64,000 nucleotides of DNA from an uncultured Collinsella sp. (GTDB lineage: Bacteria; Actinomycetota; Coriobacteriia; Coriobacteriales; Coriobacteriaceae). Below the pieces are notes generated by a model. It had not been told where the DNA came from and did no database searches. It saw only the letters and a program-made list of their open reading frames with translations. A program made the translations under genes and the position numbers. Of the stretch, positions 50,858 to 59,017 are shown piece by piece. Where the stretch lies: NCBI GenBank assembly GCA_958439425.1, contig CAUBVH010000005.1, positions 38,083 to 102,082 on the forward strand, written 5' to 3'. How positions within the stretch are numbered: position 1 is the stretch's first letter; each line of letters opens with the position of its first letter.

Positions 50858-52375
50858 ATGGCGCTCTATCTGGGTATTGATATTGGGACAAGCGCCTCTA
50901 AAGGCGTTTTAATCGATGATCGATGCAACATCGTTTGCCAGGCCTCTTGTGGACATGGGACGGACAACCCGCGTGATGGATGGTACCAGCATGATGCGGA
51001 GGCAGTTTGGTGGGGCGATTTTTGCCGCTTGTCGCGCGAGCTGGTGGTGCGATCGGGGGTTAACGCGGCGCAGATCGGATGCGTCGGCCTTTCCGCATTG
51101 GGTTGCGACTGCGTGCCGGTCGATACCGAGTGCAACGCGCTGGCGCCCGCGATTTTGTACGGAGTCGATGCACGTTCGAAGCCGCAGATTGACGAGCTTC
51201 TTTCCGAATATGGGTCAGATCGCGCACGCGAGCTTTTCGGACACGATCCCTGTTCGTCAGATATTGCTCCCAAGATCTTGTGGTTTAAGGAGAATATGCC
51301 CGAGGTGCACGAACGTGCCGCGAAGTTCCTGACGGCGTCATCGTTTCTGTGCGCAAAGTTGACGGGGCGTTTTACGGTGGACCGTTATTTGGCGGAGGAT
51401 TTTCTTCCCCTATACGACCGCTACACCTGGAAGGTTGATGCTCGGGAATGTGCTCGTTTCTGCCGGCCTGACCAGATGGCTGAGGTAATGTCGGCTACCG
51501 ATATTGCCGGGGTGATTACGCGGCGTGCGGCTGAGGCGACGGGGCTCGCGGCAGGGACACCTGTCTTAGTGGGAACGGGCGACTCTGGTGCCGAGGCTAT
51601 TTCGACGGGTGTATTCCGTCCCGGCGATATGATGGTTCAGTTGGGGAGTACGGCGTATTTCATCTACCTGGCTGATCATATGATCGATGATGCCCGCCTG
51701 TGGCCAGGGACGTTTATCATTCCCGGAACTTATGGGATCTGCGCGGGGACCAATACGGCGGGCGCACTCACATCGTGGCTGCGCCAAGAGCTGTATCGCG
51801 ACGCCGTAGAGGCCGAGGGCCACGGTGGCCCCGATGCCTATTCGGTTATGGCGCATGATGCCGCCGATGTGGCGCCGGGTGCCGATGGGCTCCTGTGTCT
51901 GCCGTACTTTGCGGGGGAGCGTACTCCGCTCAACGATCCCGAGGCGCGTGGCGTCTTCTTTGGCCTGACCGGAAGGCATACGCGAGCCCATATGGTTCGC
52001 GCCGCCTTGGAAGGCGTCGCGTATACCGTTGCATCCCATGTCGACATTATCGAGCGACAGCATGGACTGCCAATTGGGCGCATTATGCTTGTCGGAGGTG
52101 GAACCAAGAATCCAGTTTGGATGCAAGCTATCGCCGACGTATGCGGGCGCGAGGTCTCGGTTGCCAAGGTTACGGTGGGCGCATGCTTCGGTGATGCCAT
52201 CATGGCAGCTCTCGCAGGTGGCGCCTATGCATCATGGGATGAACTCGCCCAAGTCCTTGGCGTTGCGCAAACAATCGTGCCCGATATGGCTGCCCACGAG
52301 TTATATGCGTCGCGCCGTCATATCTTTGACGAATTGTATGCACGCAACCGTGATCTCATGCACGAATTGGTGTAA
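50858..52375 (+). CDS. FGGY-family carbohydrate kinase (xylulokinase-like)
   Basis: 505 residues, full length. N-terminal ATPase loop YLGIDIGTSASKGVLIDD, the FGGY C-terminal segment LPYFAGERTPLNDP and MLVGGGTKNPVWMQAIADV. Closest in style to xylulokinase/LsrK-type enzymes, phosphorylating a ketose, polyol or related compound. It is the last gene of the block; no clear terminator except a weak GGGGC/GCCCC pairing near 52405-52435. Confidence 0.88.
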   Translation: MALYLGIDIGTSASKGVLIDDRCNIVCQASCGHGTDNPRDGWYQHDAEAVWWGDFCRLSRELVVRSGVNAAQIGCVGLSALGCDCVPVDTECNALAPAILYGVDARSKPQIDELLSEYGSDRARELFGHDPCSSDIAPKILWFKENMPEVHERAAKFLTASSFLCAKLTGRFTVDRYLAEDFLPLYDRYTWKVDARECARFCRPDQMAEVMSATDIAGVITRRAAEATGLAAGTPVLVGTGDSGAEAISTGVFRPGDMMVQLGSTAYFIYLADHMIDDARLWPGTFIIPGTYGICAGTNTAGALTSWLRQELYRDAVEAEGHGGPDAYSVMAHDAADVAPGADGLLCLPYFAGERTPLNDPEARGVFFGLTGRHTRAHMVRAALEGVAYTVASHVDIIERQHGLPIGRIMLVGGGTKNPVWMQAIADVCGREVSVAKVTVGACFGDAIMAALAGGAYASWDELAQVLGVAQTIVPDMAAHELYASRRHIFDELYARNRDLMHELV

Positions 52376-52454
52376 TGCTGCCGAATTGTACTGCCTTCCA
52401 ATAGGGGCTGCGTTGTTCGATTCGCATGCCCCTTGGCATTTTTACCCACAGGGG

Positions 52455-53237
52455 TTAGCGAAGGTCAAAAACAGAGTGCGCATTTGCTAAAACTGCCGAC
52501 TCGATGCGCTTTGCGTCACAGTTTTTGAGTGAGGCGATGCGCATCGAGGTCCTTGCGAGCGATTTGATGAGCGACTGTGCGCTTGTTTCTGTGTTTGGTT
52601 CGGCTGGCGCATCGGTCTCGAGCAGTAGACGGTCGAGTGGAATCTGTCGGGCATATTCGCGTCCACGTTTAGACGCAAGCATGCGTTCGTTGACGGAAAA
52701 ATTACAGCCCGCATTACGCGCGCGGGCGAGTTCGTCCGAAGTGCCGCTAAACCAGTGGAAGATGATAGCGGGGGAGTCGGGGTTTGGGATGAGTAGTCCA
52801 TGCGATTCGAGGACGTCCAGTACGGCCCCTGCCGAACGAACGGCGTGAATTGATATCACGCGTCCGGTAAGAGGATGCTGCACGAGTGTATCGCAGAGCC
52901 GGTCAAGTGCCTGTATTTGTAGCGGCTCACTTCCGGCAAAGCGCGCAGAAAAGTCGAGTCCCACCTCGCCGACGTAGCGCTCTTGGGTGGCAACTTCGCA
53001 AAGCAGATTGACTTCGGCAGGACCGCAGCGGCCGTCGGCGAGCCACCAGGGGTGAAGCCCGACGCCGGCGATGATGCCTGTTTGGCGACGGGCGCGCTCG
53101 TTTGCGCTAGCGAAGTCGCGTGGATCGACGCCGCAATCAAATAGACCCAAGCCCAGCGCCGTCGCCTCATCGGCAACGGCGTCCGGGTGAGCCATTAAAT
53201 CAAGATGGCAGTGTGCATCAAATAACCGGGGCTCCAT
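52455..53237 (-). CDS. TatD-family metal-dependent hydrolase/DNase
   Basis: 260 residues. Metal motifs LFDAHCHLDLMA, GEVGLDFSARF, ISIHAVRSAG, FHWFSGT and LLETDAP appear in TatD order. Family members are 3'-5' DNases or other phosphoesterases. Usual length, no signal peptide. It lies just after the tcdA gene on the same strand (14 bases) and converges on the FGGY kinase. Confidence 0.9.
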   Translation of the reverse strand: MEPRLFDAHCHLDLMAHPDAVADEATALGLGLFDCGVDPRDFASANERARRQTGIIAGVGLHPWWLADGRCGPAEVNLLCEVATQERYVGEVGLDFSARFAGSEPLQIQALDRLCDTLVQHPLTGRVISIHAVRSAGAVLDVLESHGLLIPNPDSPAIIFHWFSGTSDELARARNAGCNFSVNERMLASKRGREYARQIPLDRLLLETDAPAEPNTETSAQSLIKSLARTSMRIASLKNCDAKRIESAVLANAHSVFDLR

Positions 53238-53251
53238 CTCGGCGCGCTCCG

Positions 53252-54046
53252 CTAGTCCAGACGTTGGCCATCGGAGCGTACGCGCTCGGTGCCGCGGCCA
53301 CTGATCTGGCGGATAACCTCGCCGGCGATCATCTGACCCATGATGGGCGGCATAAAGCTGGCGGTGCCCAACTCGGTGCGCTCGTGGATATTGGAAGGGT
53401 CGCGGGGCTGTGTCTTAACCGATTCCTCGCAGCTAAACAGTACATGCAGACTCTTGATTCCGCGCTTCTTGCATTCTTTGCGCATGATGCGGCTCATGGG
53501 GTCACGTACCGTATCGAAAATGTCGGCAAAGCGGAGGCACTCGGGATGGAGCTTGTTGGCCCCGCCCATGGAGCTAACCAAACGAATGCCGTGGTCCTGA
53601 GCATATTTGGCAATGGTGAGCTTGGCCGAGATGGTGTCGATGGCGTCGACGACGTAGTCGAGCTTGCCGTCCGTCTGCTCCAAAACGCGCGCGAAAAATT
53701 CGTCGATATTGTCGCTCAACAGGTATTCGGTGCGCTTGATGACGGTAGCGGCTGGATTGATGTCGTGGATCATGGCTTCCATAACATCGACCTTGCGCTT
53801 GCCGATGGTGCTTTGAAAGGCGATGGCCTGGCGATTGATATTGCTGGGCGCGATGATGTCCTTATCCAGAATGACGAAATGACCAATGCCGCCGCGGGCA
53901 AGTGCCTCGCAGCAATTGGAGCCCACACCTCCGCAGCCGAGCACCAGCACCGTGGCGGCGGCGAGTTTGTCGAGTGCCTCGCGGCCCATGATGATCTTGA
54001 GCTTGGTATCGCGCGTCTCGACAAGAGCGGCAGCGGTTTCGGTCAT
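53252..54046 (-). CDS. tcdA: tRNA threonylcarbamoyladenosine dehydratase (TcdA/CsdL)
   Basis: 264 residues, ThiF/E1 superfamily. ATP loop VLVLGCGGVGSNCCEALARGG, then NRQAIAFQSTIGKRKVDVM and DYVVDAIDTISAKL; the C-terminal MRKECKKRGIKSLHVLFSCE marks TcdA rather than ThiF/MoeB. Cyclises the t6A modification at tRNA position 37. ATG 54046 has GGAGG at a proper distance; the ATG at 54052 is too close to it. Confidence 0.93.
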   Translation of the reverse strand: MTETAAALVETRDTKLKIIMGREALDKLAAATVLVLGCGGVGSNCCEALARGGIGHFVILDKDIIAPSNINRQAIAFQSTIGKRKVDVMEAMIHDINPAATVIKRTEYLLSDNIDEFFARVLEQTDGKLDYVVDAIDTISAKLTIAKYAQDHGIRLVSSMGGANKLHPECLRFADIFDTVRDPMSRIMRKECKKRGIKSLHVLFSCEESVKTQPRDPSNIHERTELGTASFMPPIMGQMIAGEVIRQISGRGTERVRSDGQRLD

Positions 54047-54059
54047 AGACATCCTCCGA

Positions 54060-54281
54060 TGGGGAAGCGAATTGTGTTTTAGCTATCGCCATTATAGGTA
54101 TTATTACGATTCCATTTGAACCCTTGGGGTTTGTTGAAATGGGATCGGGATTCGCATAAGATCGAAGCAGATGGCGCCCGTTGCCGCGGGTTAGCCAACT
54201 CCAAAACACGTTTGTAGCGTGAGAAGTGGCCGTCTTCGCATTACGCGGGGGCGGCTATTTTTTGAGTGTAAGATTAGATAG
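54060..54281. other. Intergenic region with inverted repeats upstream of sdpR
   Basis: CCATTTGAACCC and GGGTTTGTTGAAATGG (54112-54141) form an imperfect stem. Further on, GTGGCCGTC pairs with GGGGGCGGCTAT before TTTTTT (54225-54262), a terminator-like end. Together with the structured GC-rich stretch between (54170-54220) this could be a small RNA or leader, but I recognise no known RNA family. Confidence 0.35.
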
Positions 54282-54297
54282 TTAGACAAACGTCTAA
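54282..54297. promoter_or_regulatory. Palindromic operator in front of the sdpR-like gene
   Basis: TTAGAC-AAAC-GTCTAA, a perfect 6+6 palindrome within a promoter-like A/T stretch, 49 bases upstream of the ArsR-type gene. It is a natural autoregulatory site for an ArsR/SdpR repressor. Confidence 0.65.
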
Positions 54298-54345
54298 ATA
54301 TCGAGTATAGTGTGCGCGTCGAACGAAATGCTGAGAGGAGGTCCT

Positions 54346-54624
54346 ATGCCGGGAGAGGGTTTTAAGGCGCTGGCCGATCCTACACGGCGTCACATTTTGG
54401 AACTGCTGCGCGAGGGCAATCGCACGGCTGGGGAGCTTGCCGAGCATTTTGACATCAGCAAGCCGTCATTGAGCCATCATTTGGCGACGCTCAAAAACGT
54501 CGGGTTGGTGACCGACGAACGTCATGGCCAAAACATCGTTTACAGCTTAAACACCACCGTCATGCAGGACTTGATCGGTTGGTTTATGGGCTTTACAAAC
54601 ACGGAAGGTGATAAGGATGAATAA
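54346..54624 (+). CDS. sdpR: ArsR-family repressor (SdpR-like)
   Basis: 92 residues, a winged-helix with FKALADPTRRHILELLREGNRTAGELAEHF and ISKPSLSHHLATLKNVGLV. It lacks the CVC metal box of ArsR/SmtB sensors, as expected for SdpR-type autorepressors that are controlled by titration to the partner membrane protein SdpI. Ribosome site AGAGGAGG. The end overlaps the SdpI-like gene by 8 bases. Confidence 0.88.
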   Translation: MPGEGFKALADPTRRHILELLREGNRTAGELAEHFDISKPSLSHHLATLKNVGLVTDERHGQNIVYSLNTTVMQDLIGWFMGFTNTEGDKDE

Positions 54625-55321
54625 CGAAAACAAGGGCATTCACGCCACGGGGGTATCGTCGCGCGCGTGGGCCATGCTTGTTGTGGTCTGCGCTATTAAT
54701 GTTGCCGCGCATCTCTGGGTGATGCCGAGCTTGCCTGCGCAGATTCCCACGCACTGGGGCGCGAACGGCGCTGTCGACGGTTGGGGTCCTAGCTGGATGG
54801 CATCGGCGCTCGGCGCGTTGCCGCTGGCGCTTCTCGCAATGTTCCGCGTGGTGCCGCGCATCGATCCCAAAGGTGAGGCATATCGAACCTCGGGCAAGTT
54901 CTATCAGGGCTTCGTAATCGCCTTCACCTTGTTCATGTGCGCCATAAGCTGGTTGGGAGAGCTTACGGTCTGGGGCGTGGTGCCAGCGGTCGGTTCGGTC
55001 AACGTGCTGATTTCCGGCGCTGTTGGCCTGCTTTTTATTGGCGTAGGCAACTACTTGCCGCGTGTGAAGCAGAACTATACGCTCGGTATCAAGACGCCCT
55101 GGGCGCTTGCCGATCCCGAGAACTGGCGCCGTACGCAGCGCTTTGGCGGTGCCTGCTTTATGGTGCTGGGTGTTGGCCTGATTGCGATGGGCGTGGCAGG
55201 TGCGGTGCTTTCGAATGAAGTCGTCGCCGCGGTGATTGCGGTTCTGGCGTTTGGTTCGGTCGGAGCCGTCTACGTCTACTCGTATCTGCTGTGGCGCAAA
55301 TCTCAGCGGGCTGTTCGTTAA
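54617..55321 (+). CDS. sdpI: SdpI-family membrane protein
   Basis: 234 residues with six hydrophobic helices. The family blocks LPAQIPTHWGANGAVDGWG near residue 40 (DUF1648) and LPRVKQNYTLGIKTPWALADPENWRRT (SdpI signature) are intact. In Bacillus, SdpI gives immunity to the SdpC toxin and sequesters SdpR. No SdpC-like toxin gene is in view, so the pair may respond to a foreign or unlinked toxin or to envelope stress. Confidence 0.9.
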   Translation: MNNENKGIHATGVSSRAWAMLVVVCAINVAAHLWVMPSLPAQIPTHWGANGAVDGWGPSWMASALGALPLALLAMFRVVPRIDPKGEAYRTSGKFYQGFVIAFTLFMCAISWLGELTVWGVVPAVGSVNVLISGAVGLLFIGVGNYLPRVKQNYTLGIKTPWALADPENWRRTQRFGGACFMVLGVGLIAMGVAGAVLSNEVVAAVIAVLAFGSVGAVYVYSYLLWRKSQRAVR

Positions 55322-55386
55322 GGTTGCGGAAAACTAGCGTACGCAGTTCATAGTATGTTCTGGGGGATTTTTCCCAGGTAGTATTA

Positions 55387-55416
55387 GGGGGTATGGGCAA
55401 CCATGCCCCTTTTTCG
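55387..55416 (+). terminator. Terminator after sdpI
   Basis: AGGGG-GTATG-GGCAAC-CATGCCCCT-type stem followed by TTTTTC. Confidence 0.85.
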
Positions 55417-55505
55417 TTACGTTTCAGAGCTAGTTTTCTCATTTCGTTTCCACTAAAGCGAATCAAGAATAGGGAAACAACAGGTAGAAAGGATAAAACA
55501 GACAA

Positions 55506-57185
55506 ATGGCGGAGTTTATCTACCAGATGTATCAGGCTCGCAAGGCCCATGGCGACAAGGTAATCCTTGACGACGTGACCCTGAGCTTCTACCCCGGTGC
55601 CAAGATCGGCGTCGTGGGCCCCAACGGTATGGGCAAGTCGACCCTGCTCAAGATCATGGCCGGCATCGAGGAGGTCTCCAACGGCGATGCCAGGCTCACC
55701 CCCGGCTACACCGTGGGCATCCTGCAGCAGGAGCCGCCGCTCGACGACAACAAGACCGTCATCGAGAACGTGCGCATGGCGTTTGGCGACATGATCGCCA
55801 AGGTCGATCGCTTCAATAAGATTGGCGAGGAGATGTGCGATCCGGACTGCGACATGGACGCCCTCATGGCCGAGATGGGAAAGCTCCAGGACGAGATTGA
55901 CGCCGCCGACGGCTGGGATATCGATTCCAAGCTCGGCCAGGCCATGGACGCCCTGCAGCTGCCCGATTCCGACATGCCGGTCAACGTGCTCTCTGGCGGC
56001 GAGCGCCGTCGCGTGGCCCTGTGCAAGCTGCTGCTCGAGGCTCCCGACCTGCTGCTGCTCGACGAGCCCACGAACCACCTGGACGCCGAGTCGATCCTGT
56101 GGCTCGAGCACTTCCTGCACAACTACCAGGGCGCGGTGCTTGCCGTCACACACGATCGCTACTTCCTGGATAACGTTGCCGAGTGGATCTGCGAGGTCGA
56201 CCGCGGTCACCTTTATCCCTACAAGGGCAACTATTCAACGTATCTGGAGACCAAGGCCGCCCGTATCGAGGCACAGGGCAACCGCGACGCCAAGCTCGCC
56301 AAGCGCATGGAGGCCGAGCTCGAGTGGGTGCGCAGCTCGCCCAAGGCCCGCCAGGCCAAGAACAAGGCTCGTCTGGCTCGCTACGAGGAGATGGAGGCCG
56401 AGGCCCGCGCAAGCCAGAAGCTCGACTGGACCGATATCCGCATTCCCGTTGGACCGCGTTTGGGTAACAAGGTGCTCGAGGCCCATCACCTGCACAAGGA
56501 ATTCGACGGTCGCGTGCTCATCGACGACCTTTCGTTCACCCTGCCGCGCAACGGCATCGTGGGCGTCATCGGCCCCAACGGTGTCGGTAAGACCACGCTG
56601 TTCAAGACCATCGTGGGCCTGGAGCCGCTGACTTCGGGCGAGCTCGAGGTGGGCGAGACCGTCAAGATCTCCTATGTCGATCAGAACCGTTCTGGCATCG
56701 ACCCCGATAAGAACCTGTGGGAGGTCGTCTCGGACGGCCTGGACCACATGATGGTCGGCGAGACCGAGGTTCCGAGCCGTGCTTATGTGGCGAGCTTTGG
56801 CTTTAAGGGCCAGGACCAGCAGAAGCGCGCTGGCGTACTCTCCGGTGGCGAGCGCAACCGTCTGAACCTGGCGCTCACGCTCAAGCAGGGCGGCAACCTG
56901 CTGCTCCTCGACGAGCCCACGAACGATCTCGACGTCGAGACGCTGTCCTCACTCGAGGCGGCGCTGCTCGAGTTCCCGGGCTGCTCGGTGGTTATTAGCC
57001 ACGATCGTATGTTCCTGGACCGCGTCGCCACGCACATTCTGGCGTGGGAGGGCACCGACGAGAATCCGGGCAACTGGTATTGGTTCGAGGGCAACTTCGA
57101 GGCCTATCAGGCCAACCGCATCGAGCGCCTGGGCGAGGACGCAGCCCAGCCGCATCGTATTCACCGCAAGCTGACGCGTGACTAG
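55506..57185 (+). CDS. ettA: ABC-F translation factor EttA (energy-dependent translational throttle)
   Basis: 559 residues, two ABC cassettes and no membrane domain. Walker A loops GPNGMGKST and GPNGVGKTT, signatures LSGGERRRV and LSGGERNRL, and Walker B with LLLDEPTNHLD and LLLDEPTNDLD. The linker has the charged helix RMEAELEWVRSSPKARQAK characteristic of EttA. It binds the ribosomal E site and gates early elongation by energy state. Strong codon bias. Closed by a terminator. Confidence 0.94.
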   Translation: MAEFIYQMYQARKAHGDKVILDDVTLSFYPGAKIGVVGPNGMGKSTLLKIMAGIEEVSNGDARLTPGYTVGILQQEPPLDDNKTVIENVRMAFGDMIAKVDRFNKIGEEMCDPDCDMDALMAEMGKLQDEIDAADGWDIDSKLGQAMDALQLPDSDMPVNVLSGGERRRVALCKLLLEAPDLLLLDEPTNHLDAESILWLEHFLHNYQGAVLAVTHDRYFLDNVAEWICEVDRGHLYPYKGNYSTYLETKAARIEAQGNRDAKLAKRMEAELEWVRSSPKARQAKNKARLARYEEMEAEARASQKLDWTDIRIPVGPRLGNKVLEAHHLHKEFDGRVLIDDLSFTLPRNGIVGVIGPNGVGKTTLFKTIVGLEPLTSGELEVGETVKISYVDQNRSGIDPDKNLWEVVSDGLDHMMVGETEVPSRAYVASFGFKGQDQQKRAGVLSGGERNRLNLALTLKQGGNLLLLDEPTNDLDVETLSSLEAALLEFPGCSVVISHDRMFLDRVATHILAWEGTDENPGNWYWFEGNFEAYQANRIERLGEDAAQPHRIHRKLTRD

Positions 57186-57193
57186 TAGCAAGT

Positions 57194-57225
57194 AGAAAGG
57201 CCGCCAGCAAGGGCGGCCTTTCTTG
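57194..57225 (+). terminator. Terminator after ettA
   Basis: AAAGGCCGCC-AGCAA-GGGCGGCCTTT followed by CTTGT. Confidence 0.88.
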
Positions 57226-57397
57226 TAGCAATTGCACTGCAGCTATGCCCTGGCTGCTGGTTTGATTCATAATCAAAGTCATCTCTTTGGGATTAAAGCC
57301 CGTTTTTGCTATGAGTGATTTTCTAATTCCGTTTAAAACGTAAAGACGTATTGGGTTACAAGGACATAAGCAAATCGAATTGAAATATAACCAGTGC

Positions 57398-57409
57398 TGT
57401 AACGTTACA
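57398..57409. promoter_or_regulatory. Palindrome upstream of the exported peptidase gene
   Basis: TGTAACGTTACA is a perfect 12-bp palindrome in the AT-rich gap 57226-57465, about 56 bases before the start codon. Candidate operator; no known regulator assigned. Nothing else is evident in this gap. Confidence 0.5.
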
Positions 57410-57465
57410 AAAAAGGTTATAGAATAGGAGTATCTTATAAGTCGCTCCTCTAGAAAGAAGAACAT

Positions 57466-58593
57466 ATGCTTTCGCGTCGTCGTTTTCTGCAACTTGTCGC
57501 GTCTTCAATTGTCGCCTTAGCCGCACGTCCGAAAGAGGTTTTTGCTTCGACGGGCAATATTGATGGTGAGCAGATACAATTTACTTCAGAAATTGCGCAA
57601 GAGCTTGCCGATAAATATATAAAGGGACTCCTCGGCTCTTCGTATACGCCTTCTGACCCTATTCCTTTTGTAGACGTTGATGGGTCCCCGCTTGGCTACA
57701 TTGTTCCGGTTGTGACATTCAATAGAGCCGCGGGCTATTTGGTTTTAGATGCTTCAGATGATGAAATACTTACGGGATATCGTTTTGGAGACGGCTTAGT
57801 CAGCCCTATGGATCGGGGAGGAGATCTTGGTGTTGAGTCTTATTCTTTCAATAACCCAGTCGTAATGATCAATCCATTCGAATTCGGTGTGCAATCTTTG
57901 GACGGTTCAATAACAACAAATTGCGGAAGAACAATCCCGGCTGTTTCCATAGAAGGACGGCCTGTCGTTTTATCGAATAAACCTTCAAGCTGGAACGATG
58001 TCGTAATTTACGCAACTCAAATGCAGGATTACACAGTATCTGGGTTTCGTTCCATTTCTCAGTTTATGTCATATGATGAAAGCGAGATTAAGAGGCTTAC
58101 TGCCCACTATGCTTGTATGGTGACAGCTTTTTCGAACGTTGCGGAACTGTATGGCATTGCCAATTTATATAACGACCCTTCGCAATATATGCAGATATGG
58201 AATTACACCAATACCCATGCTCTTTCCGATGAAGAACAGACTGTTCCCGGCGTTGTTTTGGGCGGAACGCCGATATCAACCTGTGCAACGGGGTTTACAA
58301 ATTACTGCGCAAGCAGAGGAAGTACTCTTATCGCCCGCACTGTCTCCTCTCCGGCTATCGCGAGCATTCAAAATGAGATTAACTCTAATAGACCGAATGT
58401 TTTACATGCGAGTTTGTACAACGGATCAGCCCATTCTGTAACAGCGGAGGCTTACGCCACACTTACTGGTAAGAAAACTGGAGAGACAAGGCAGATGATT
58501 GGCATAGCGGACGGCTGGAATTCATCTTTATCCTTCCTGAAGTATGATCAGAGCTATTATGCGTGGACTTATGGAACGACTTTTTCGAAGTAG
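57466..58593 (+). CDS. Tat-exported C10/C39-like cysteine peptidase
   Basis: 375 residues in DNA visibly richer in A/T than its neighbours. The N-terminus SRRRFLQLVASSIVALAA is a twin-arginine signal. Residues about 35-125 resemble the propeptide of C10 (streptopain) peptidases (DGSPLGYIVPVVTFNRAAGY). The catalytic set is probably Cys217 (HYACMVTAF), His323 (GSAHSVTAE) and Asp349/Asn352 (ADGWNSS). The stop lies within the upstream end of the lipoprotein frame. A secreted protease or bacteriocin-type peptidase; no substrate visible. Confidence 0.72.
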   Translation: MLSRRRFLQLVASSIVALAARPKEVFASTGNIDGEQIQFTSEIAQELADKYIKGLLGSSYTPSDPIPFVDVDGSPLGYIVPVVTFNRAAGYLVLDASDDEILTGYRFGDGLVSPMDRGGDLGVESYSFNNPVVMINPFEFGVQSLDGSITTNCGRTIPAVSIEGRPVVLSNKPSSWNDVVIYATQMQDYTVSGFRSISQFMSYDESEIKRLTAHYACMVTAFSNVAELYGIANLYNDPSQYMQIWNYTNTHALSDEEQTVPGVVLGGTPISTCATGFTNYCASRGSTLIARTVSSPAIASIQNEINSNRPNVLHASLYNGSAHSVTAEAYATLTGKKTGETRQMIGIADGWNSSLSFLKYDQSYYAWTYGTTFSK

Positions 58594-58963
58594 GACGATT
58601 CGTCTAGCTCTGTCTTTGGTGCTGATGGCTTCATTGGTGGGCTGTTCAACAAAGGAAGAGATATCGCGCGGAGGTTCCGGAGAAGTGACTGCGACAGACT
58701 CAGGTTCATTAGAAATAGCTGGCGGGCATGCCGATGTGATGTTACAAGGAAAAGGCGTGCTTAGGTCGATTGATGCTGAAGACGCTGTCTGCTCAATAGA
58801 GGATTTGAAGACAGGTGAAACTGCATCGTACCGAGTTTCAGATAATGCTGCGAATATGATTGAGTCGATACCGACTGGAGCGCAGGTTTCTTTTAGATAC
58901 TTTGCTCCGCAACTTGAGGATGAGCTTGCTTCTCTGGTGTCTATATGCGCCGATGACAACTAA
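58571..58963 (+). CDS. Small lipoprotein, possible partner of the exported peptidase
   Basis: 130 residues. Basic start RSRTIRLALSLVLMAS and lipobox SLVGC (Cys25) predict a lipoprotein; the mature part is beta-rich and acidic with two cysteines. The frame overlaps the peptidase end by about 23 bases and the start is uncertain (58544, 58559 and 58571 are in frame; none has a good ribosome site), so translation may be coupled. Small size and pairing would allow an inhibitor or substrate-presenting role; no family recognised. Confidence 0.6.
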   Translation: MERLFRSRTIRLALSLVLMASLVGCSTKEEISRGGSGEVTATDSGSLEIAGGHADVMLQGKGVLRSIDAEDAVCSIEDLKTGETASYRVSDNAANMIESIPTGAQVSFRYFAPQLEDELASLVSICADDN

Positions 58964-58974
58964 AAGGCCTGAAT

Positions 58975-59017
58975 TCAAACGGCCTCGGATGGTCAATTGG
59001 CTATCCGAGGCCGTTTT
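58975..59017. terminator. Bidirectional terminator between convergent genes
   Basis: AAACGGCCTCGGAT pairs with ATCCGAGGCCGTTT around a 13-base loop and is followed by TTTT; the reverse strand also gives an A-rich to T-rich flank. Confidence 0.9.

Noticed and set aside
54170..54262. Known riboswitch or housekeeping RNA upstream of sdpR
   Set aside because: Checked by eye against common RNA families (SRP RNA, 6S, fluoride, guanidine, nickel/cobalt motifs) without convincing match.
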